Below, one piece after another: positions 59,545-64,000 of a DNA stretch of 64,000 nucleotides. Under the pieces are notes generated by a model. It did no database searches and had not been told where the DNA came from. It saw only the letters and a list, made by a program, of their open reading frames with translations. Both the position numbers and the translations under genes were made by a program. Within the stretch, counting starts at the first letter, position 1; each line of letters starts with the position of its first letter. Source of the DNA: Gnetum montanum (Eukaryota > Streptophyta > Gnetopsida > Gnetales > Gnetaceae); assembly GCA_015680685.1 (NCBI GenBank), contig MNCI01018134.1:2566-66565 (forward strand). Direction: 5' to 3'.

Positions 59545-59780
59545 ATCAGTGTTATGCACAAAGTTGCGTTACTGAAATGGCCTGTCTAGAATTTTAGTTA
59601 CATGTTAGCGTTATGCACAAAGTTGGGTTACTGAAATGACCTGTCTTGGAATTTTAGTTACACATCAGCATTGTGCACAAAGTTGCATTACCAAAATGGG
59701 CCGTGAGAAAGTAAACGTTGGTCAGCATTACGCACAAAAAATTAGCGTTACCAAATTATGACTGGTAATGGCCTATCGGC
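59545..59780 (+). repeat. 60-bp repeat cluster 1
   Basis: About 3.5 units of GTTATGCACAAAGTTGCGTT + ACTGAAATGGCCTGTC + AATTTTAGTTACACATCAGC. The last unit changes to GTGAGAAAGTAAACGTTGGT and ends CAAATTATGACTGGTAATGG. Confidence 0.85.
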
Positions 59781-60019
59781 CAAAAGAAATCATTTCAGAA
59801 AATTGACCAGCAAAAAGACTTGAAAGAATGATGGTTGTATGTCCAAGGGATAGATGCTGCGTAGTTCTAAGTTCTAATTTAGGAATTTCTGTTTTCCTTA
59901 ATCATGGGATTAGCCTCTACATATATTTAAACATAAAAAAAATAAAAAAAAGGTCACCACTAACTTATTTTCATGCCACACGCAACGCCACTACCAACTT
60001 CAAGAAAATTTTTTCAGAA

Positions 60020-60355
60020 CCTTATGCAACTCAAACTTCCTGCTCTGAGAATGTCCAAATCGAGCGGATTCCTGCTCTACAGGCGCTTCCCAATTTTTGC
60101 AAGTGTTAGCTTGGCATCCAGACCCTCTGCCGTGAGAATATCTGGAATGCCCAGCTTTAAGGCTGCCATCGCCATGAACATTTCTGCAAATGCAAAAATG
60201 AATAGCCACATAGCCTTTTGACCCTCTACTTCCTCCTCCTTGCTTGCGAAAAATCCTTGCACAGTCCCTTGCACCATTTTTNTATAGCCTTTTGACCCTC
60301 TACTTCCTCCTCCTTGCTTGCGAAAAATCCTTGCACAGTCCCTTGCACCATTTTT
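60020..60355 (-). pseudogene. O-methyltransferase N-terminal fragment (COMT-like dimerisation domain)
   Basis: The - strand ORF starting at 60277 reads MVQGTVQGFFASKEEEVEGQ, then KAMWLFIFAFAEMFMAMAAL, KLGIPDILTAEG and LDAKLTLAKIGKRL, then TAG at about 60076. This is the N-terminal dimerisation domain of plant caffeate/flavonoid-type O-methyltransferases (E..EGQ..MW..IF.FA......A..LGIPDIL...). After the stop, SRNPLDLDIL continues in frame as the family does (N..DLDR.LR), then the match is lost. The SAM-binding C-terminal half is absent. Upstream, the sequence is duplicated across the N at 60282. Confidence 0.7.
60210..60355. other. Assembly gap (one N at 60282) flanked by an exact 72-bp duplication
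   Basis: 60210-60281 and 60284-60355 are identical (ATAGCCTTTTGACCCTCTAC ... GCACCATTTTT), separated only by N and T. This is the signature of two contig ends that overlap but were joined with a gap character, so the second copy is probably not real. It distorts the 5' end of the O-methyltransferase fragment. Confidence 0.85.
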
Positions 60356-60737
60356 CATTCCAATTTGCTAGTCGTGTTGTTCGAAGCTTCTATGTTTCTG
60401 TTCGCTGCTCTACACTCGAATTTAAGGGTGACGCTACACATCTGCTTGTGTCGGCCTCTCCCATGCACATCTCGTGACCTTTGTACACCACTGTGCAGCA
60501 CCGTGGTATGGTTGCCACATCATTTGTGGATGACCGTGATTCTTGTCGAAAATATTTACGTCCCTCTCATGCTGATGGCCATGGCATATTCGCATTGTAG
60601 ACTATGCAACATGATGACATTACTGCCGAAGATCCTATAATAGAGCAAAAACTGTGAAGAAGGTAGGCCACGGCTCTGAGAGATCTGCTAGTCATGGTTG
60701 CAGTAGAGGCTGCGGTTCTAACACGGGTTTCAGCTGC

Positions 60738-61085
60738 AACGTTATGCACAAAGTTGCATTACCAAAATGGCTTGTCTTGGAATTTTATTACATGTTCAGT
60801 GTTATGCACAAAGTTGTGTTACCGAAATGGCCTGTCTGGAATTTTATTACACATCAGCATGATGCACAAAGTTGTGTTACCAAAATGGCCTGTGTGGAAT
60901 TTTAGTTACACGTCAGCGTGATGCACAAAGTTGCATTACTGAAATGGCCTGTCTGGAATTTTAGTTATACATTAGTGTTGTGCACAAAGTTGCGGTACCG
61001 AAATGGGCCATGGGAAAGTCAACGTTGGTCAGTGTTACGCACAAAAAATTAGCGTTACCAAATTATGACTGGTAATGGTCTATCA
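60738..61085 (+). repeat. 60-bp repeat cluster 2
   Basis: About 5.5 units of the same 60-bp repeat in the same orientation, ending in the same modified unit (GGGAAAGTCAACGTTGGTCA ... AAATTATGACTGGTAATGG). Clusters 1 and 2 therefore form direct repeats around the O-methyltransferase fragment. Confidence 0.85.
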
Positions 61086-61095
61086 ACCAACTTAT

Positions 61096-64000
61096 TATTT
61101 TATGGTATTTCAATATCATTTTCTAGTATCTCATAGAACCATTTTCTAGTATCTTGAAGAATCATTTTTTGATATCCTAAAAAACCATTTTTCTGATATC
61201 TTGAAGGACTTTTTTTTGGCATTTCGAAGAACAATATTCTGGTAAATTAAAAACACTTTTTCTAATATCTTAAAGAACTTTTTTTGGTATCTTAAAGAAT
61301 CATTCTTTTATATCTCGAAGAAACCATTTTATGTTATCTCAAAAAAATCATATTTTTGGTACCTCAAAAAGTGAGTCTTTGGTATCTAAAAGAATGATTT
61401 TTTTGATATCTCAAAAAACCATTTTCTAGTATCTACTAAAAATTTCTTATAGCTATTTTGAAGAACTATTTTCCTATATCTTGAAAAATCATTTTCTAGT
61501 ATCCCATAGAATCTTCGTAAGGTATCTCAAAAAATATTTTTCTGGTATCTTGAAGAACCTTTTTTTAGTATATTCAAAGAACCATTTTTTGATATTTCAA
61601 ATAACCAATATACTGGTAGCTTGAAGAACTCTTTTTAGGTATGTCAAAGTATTTTTTTTTTATTATATCAAAAGAACATTTTTTTGGTATCTTGAAGAAA
61701 CTCTTTTTGCAATCTTCAAACTATTCTTTTAGTATCTTGAAGAATGTTCTTCTAGTATCTTAAGGAAACATTTTTTGGTATCTTAAACAATAGTTTTATT
61801 CTATTTCAAAAAATATTTTTCTAGTATGTCAAAGAACCATTTTCTTGTATCTCAAAAAACCTTTGTTTGGTATCTTGAGGAACCTTTTTCTAATAAATCA
61901 ACAATGTTAGATGACCAAGATAAATAGAAACATCTATGTACATTTAAGAATTATTAGTAAAGATTTTTCTAGTATCTTGGAAAATCATTTTCTAGAATGT
62001 CAGAGAACCTTATTTTGGTATTTTGAAAAATCATTCTTTTATTATATAAGAGAACCTTATTCTGGTATCTCAAAGAACCATTTTCTAGTATTTTGAAGAA
62101 CTGTTTTCTAGTGTCTTGAAGACCTATAATCTTGTATCAAGAAAAGTTATTTTTTGTTATCTTGAAAAACCTTTTCTTAGTATTTGAAAAAATCATTTTC
62201 TGGTATCTCAAAGAATCATTTTTTAATATGTCGGAGAACCTCTTTCTAGCATCTTCAAGAAAAATCATTTTATGGTATCTCAAAAAATTATTTTTTGTTA
62301 TTTCATAGAATGTTTTTATGATATCTTGAATAACCATTTTCTAGTATCTCCAAGAATATTTTTATATATATATTTTAAATAACCTTTTTGTAGTATCTTA
62401 AAGAATGTTTTTTTGATATCTCAAAGAACCTCTTTTTAGTATTTCGAAGAACCTTTTTCTGGTTATCTTAAAAAAGATTTTTCCGATATCTTGAATAATT
62501 ATTTATTAGTATCTTGAAAAACCTTTTTCTTATATCTTAAAGTACTATTTTCCGGTATATTAAAAAACCTATTTTTAGTATCTTGAAAAACCTTTTGTTG
62601 GTATCTTAAAGAATCTTTTTTTTGTATCTCGAAAAACTATCTTCTGGCATTTCAAAGAACCCTTGTTTTATATCTGGAAGAATCATTTTCTTGTATCTAA
62701 GAGAACCTTTTTCTATTGTTTCAAAGAAGCTTTTGTTGGTATATCAAAGAACTATAATTTTAGTATCTTAAAAAACCTTTTTCTAGTATCACAAAGAATT
62801 ATTTTCTAATATCTTGAATAATCATTTTCTAGTATCTTGAAAATCCTTTTCCTGATATCTCAAAGGACTATTTTATGGTATCTTGAATAACCTTTTTTTG
62901 ATATCTCAAAGAATTTTTTTCATATTTTCAAGAAATGTTTTCTTATTACTCAGAGAACCTACTTTTAGTATCTCAAAGAAGATTTTTTCAATATCTCAAA
63001 TAACCATTTTCTAGCATCTTGAAGAATCCTTTTTTGTTATTTCTAAGAACCTTTCTTATATTTTGAAATACCATTTTTCTAGTATCTTAGAGAACCTATT
63101 TTTAGTATCTTAAAGAACTATTTTCATATATTTATAAGAATTATTTTCTCATATCTCAAACAACCTTCTTATTGTATTTCAAAGAACTTTTTTCTTGTAT
63201 CTTCAAAAAATCTTTTTTTTTAGTATCTTGAAGTAACCTTTTTCTATTATCTCCATGAACCTTTCTATAGTATCTCAAATAATTTTTTTTTAGTATCTCA
63301 AAAAATCATTTTCTAATATCTAAAAAAACCATTTTTCTACTATCTTGAGGAATCCTTTTTTAGTATCTCAAAAAAACATTTTTTTAATATCTTAAGTAAT
63401 CTTTTTATTATATCTGAAGGAAATTTTTTTTGCTATCATGAAGAAATTTTTTATAGTATATTGAGGAATCTATTCTACTATTACAACTCAAAGAACTTTC
63501 TGCTAGTATCTTGAAGAACTATTTATACTATCTCAAATAATCATTTTCTAATATCTCAAAAAAAAAACTTTTTTTAATATCTTAAAGAACCTATTTCTTA
63601 TATTGCAAAGAACTATTTTCTTGTATCGAAAAGAACCATTTTCTTATATTTAGAAGAACATTTTTTTCTTATCTCAATGAACCTTTTTTAAGTATCTCAA
63701 AGAAGATTTGTTCTTCTATTTTAAAGAACCATTTTCTACTATCTTGAGAACCTATTTTCTATTATCTCAATTTTTTTTTTGGATATCTTGAAGAACTATT
63801 TTTTTGGGTATTTTGAATAATCTTTTTTTGGTATCTAGAAGAAACTTTTTCTAGTACTTTTAAGAACTATTTTCTAATTACTAAGAGAACCATTTTTTGT
63901 TATTTCGAAGAACTTTTTCCTAAGATCTTGAAGAACTATTTTCCAATACCTCGAAGAACTATTTTCTAGCATCCCTAAAAACCTTTTTTTGTATCTCAAA
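61096..64000 (+). repeat. 23-bp satellite array, right block (runs off the window)
   Basis: Same monomer and orientation as 52951-58786, about 125 copies, continuing past the window end. A marker monomer at 61430 (TATCTACTAAAAATTTC) and its upstream neighbours (GAAACCATTTTATGTTATCT) match those near 56881-56990. A short non-repeat interruption lies at about 61895-61960. Confidence 0.9.

Larger units (their letters stand above)
58787..61095. mobile_element. CpG-containing insert interrupting the satellite (type unresolved)
   Basis: Satellite monomers stop at about 58786 and resume at about 61096. Between them is 2.3 kb of different, CpG-containing sequence: a hairpin at its left edge, two direct clusters of a 60-bp repeat, an O-methyltransferase fragment and an assembly gap. 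No LTRs, terminal inverted repeats spanning the whole insert, or target duplication could be assigned, so it may be a transposon carrying a gene fragment, a segmental insertion, or partly an assembly product. Confidence 0.55.

Noticed and set aside
58787-61095. Helitron ends for the insert
   Set aside because: A hairpin is present but no 5'-TC start or CTRR end in suitable position on either strand.
52951-64000. CRISPR-like look of regularly spaced repeats
   Set aside because: Repeats are directly adjacent with no unique spacers, in a plant-type retroelement context.

Overview
This window looks like intergenic heterochromatin from a plant with a very large genome. It is packed with nested, mostly decayed LTR retrotransposons and ends in a long 23-bp satellite array. 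No intact host gene was found. The retroelement families (Ty3/gypsy of the Tat/Ogre type, Ty1/copia) and an O-methyltransferase fragment are typical of vascular plants. A gymnosperm or fern would fit the depth of decay, but that is inference. Most of the sequence is CpG-poor and TG/CA-rich, and many in-frame stops are TAG where CAG or TGG is expected, as in old methylated repeats.

Layout: (1) 1-3652 is the 3' part of a young, CpG-rich Tat-type element (A, + strand): integrase C-terminus, 3'UTR tandem repeats, polypurine tract and a 2.3-kb LTR whose U3 carries a row of hairpins. (2) 3812-20205 is an old element of the same lineage (B, - strand): LTR 3812-6678, 3'UTR tandem repeats, integrase, partial RT, a 6-kb interval carrying a multi-exon gene in ANTISENSE, then protease, gag, primer-binding site and part of the 5' LTR. 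(3) 20206-24616 is unrecognised AT-rich DNA with a 45-bp tandem repeat at its start. (4) 24617-31108 holds elements of another family (E): a - strand LTR, and a + strand element with one long decayed coiled-coil ORF and its 3' LTR. (5) 31192-42602 is element C (- strand), with the same antisense gene next to protease and gag; it is inserted in the leader of a relative (C2). (6) 43661-48258 is a decayed Ty1/copia element (- strand) interrupted by a solo E LTR with a perfect 5-bp target duplication. (7) 50950-52945 is the 5' end of another Tat-type element (D). (8) 52951-64000 is a 23-bp satellite with higher-order structure, interrupted at 58787-61095 by a CpG-containing insert with an O-methyltransferase fragment, two clusters of a 60-bp repeat, and a one-N assembly gap flanked by an exact 72-bp duplication.

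The most interesting signal is the antisense gene shared by elements B and C. It lies next to protease in both, has recognisable intron borders, and the two copies can be aligned exon by exon although both are decayed. In B it is preceded by a TATA box and by exons resembling a HAD/FCP1-type phosphatase. All boundaries and homologies were read by eye; none was tested by alignment software.
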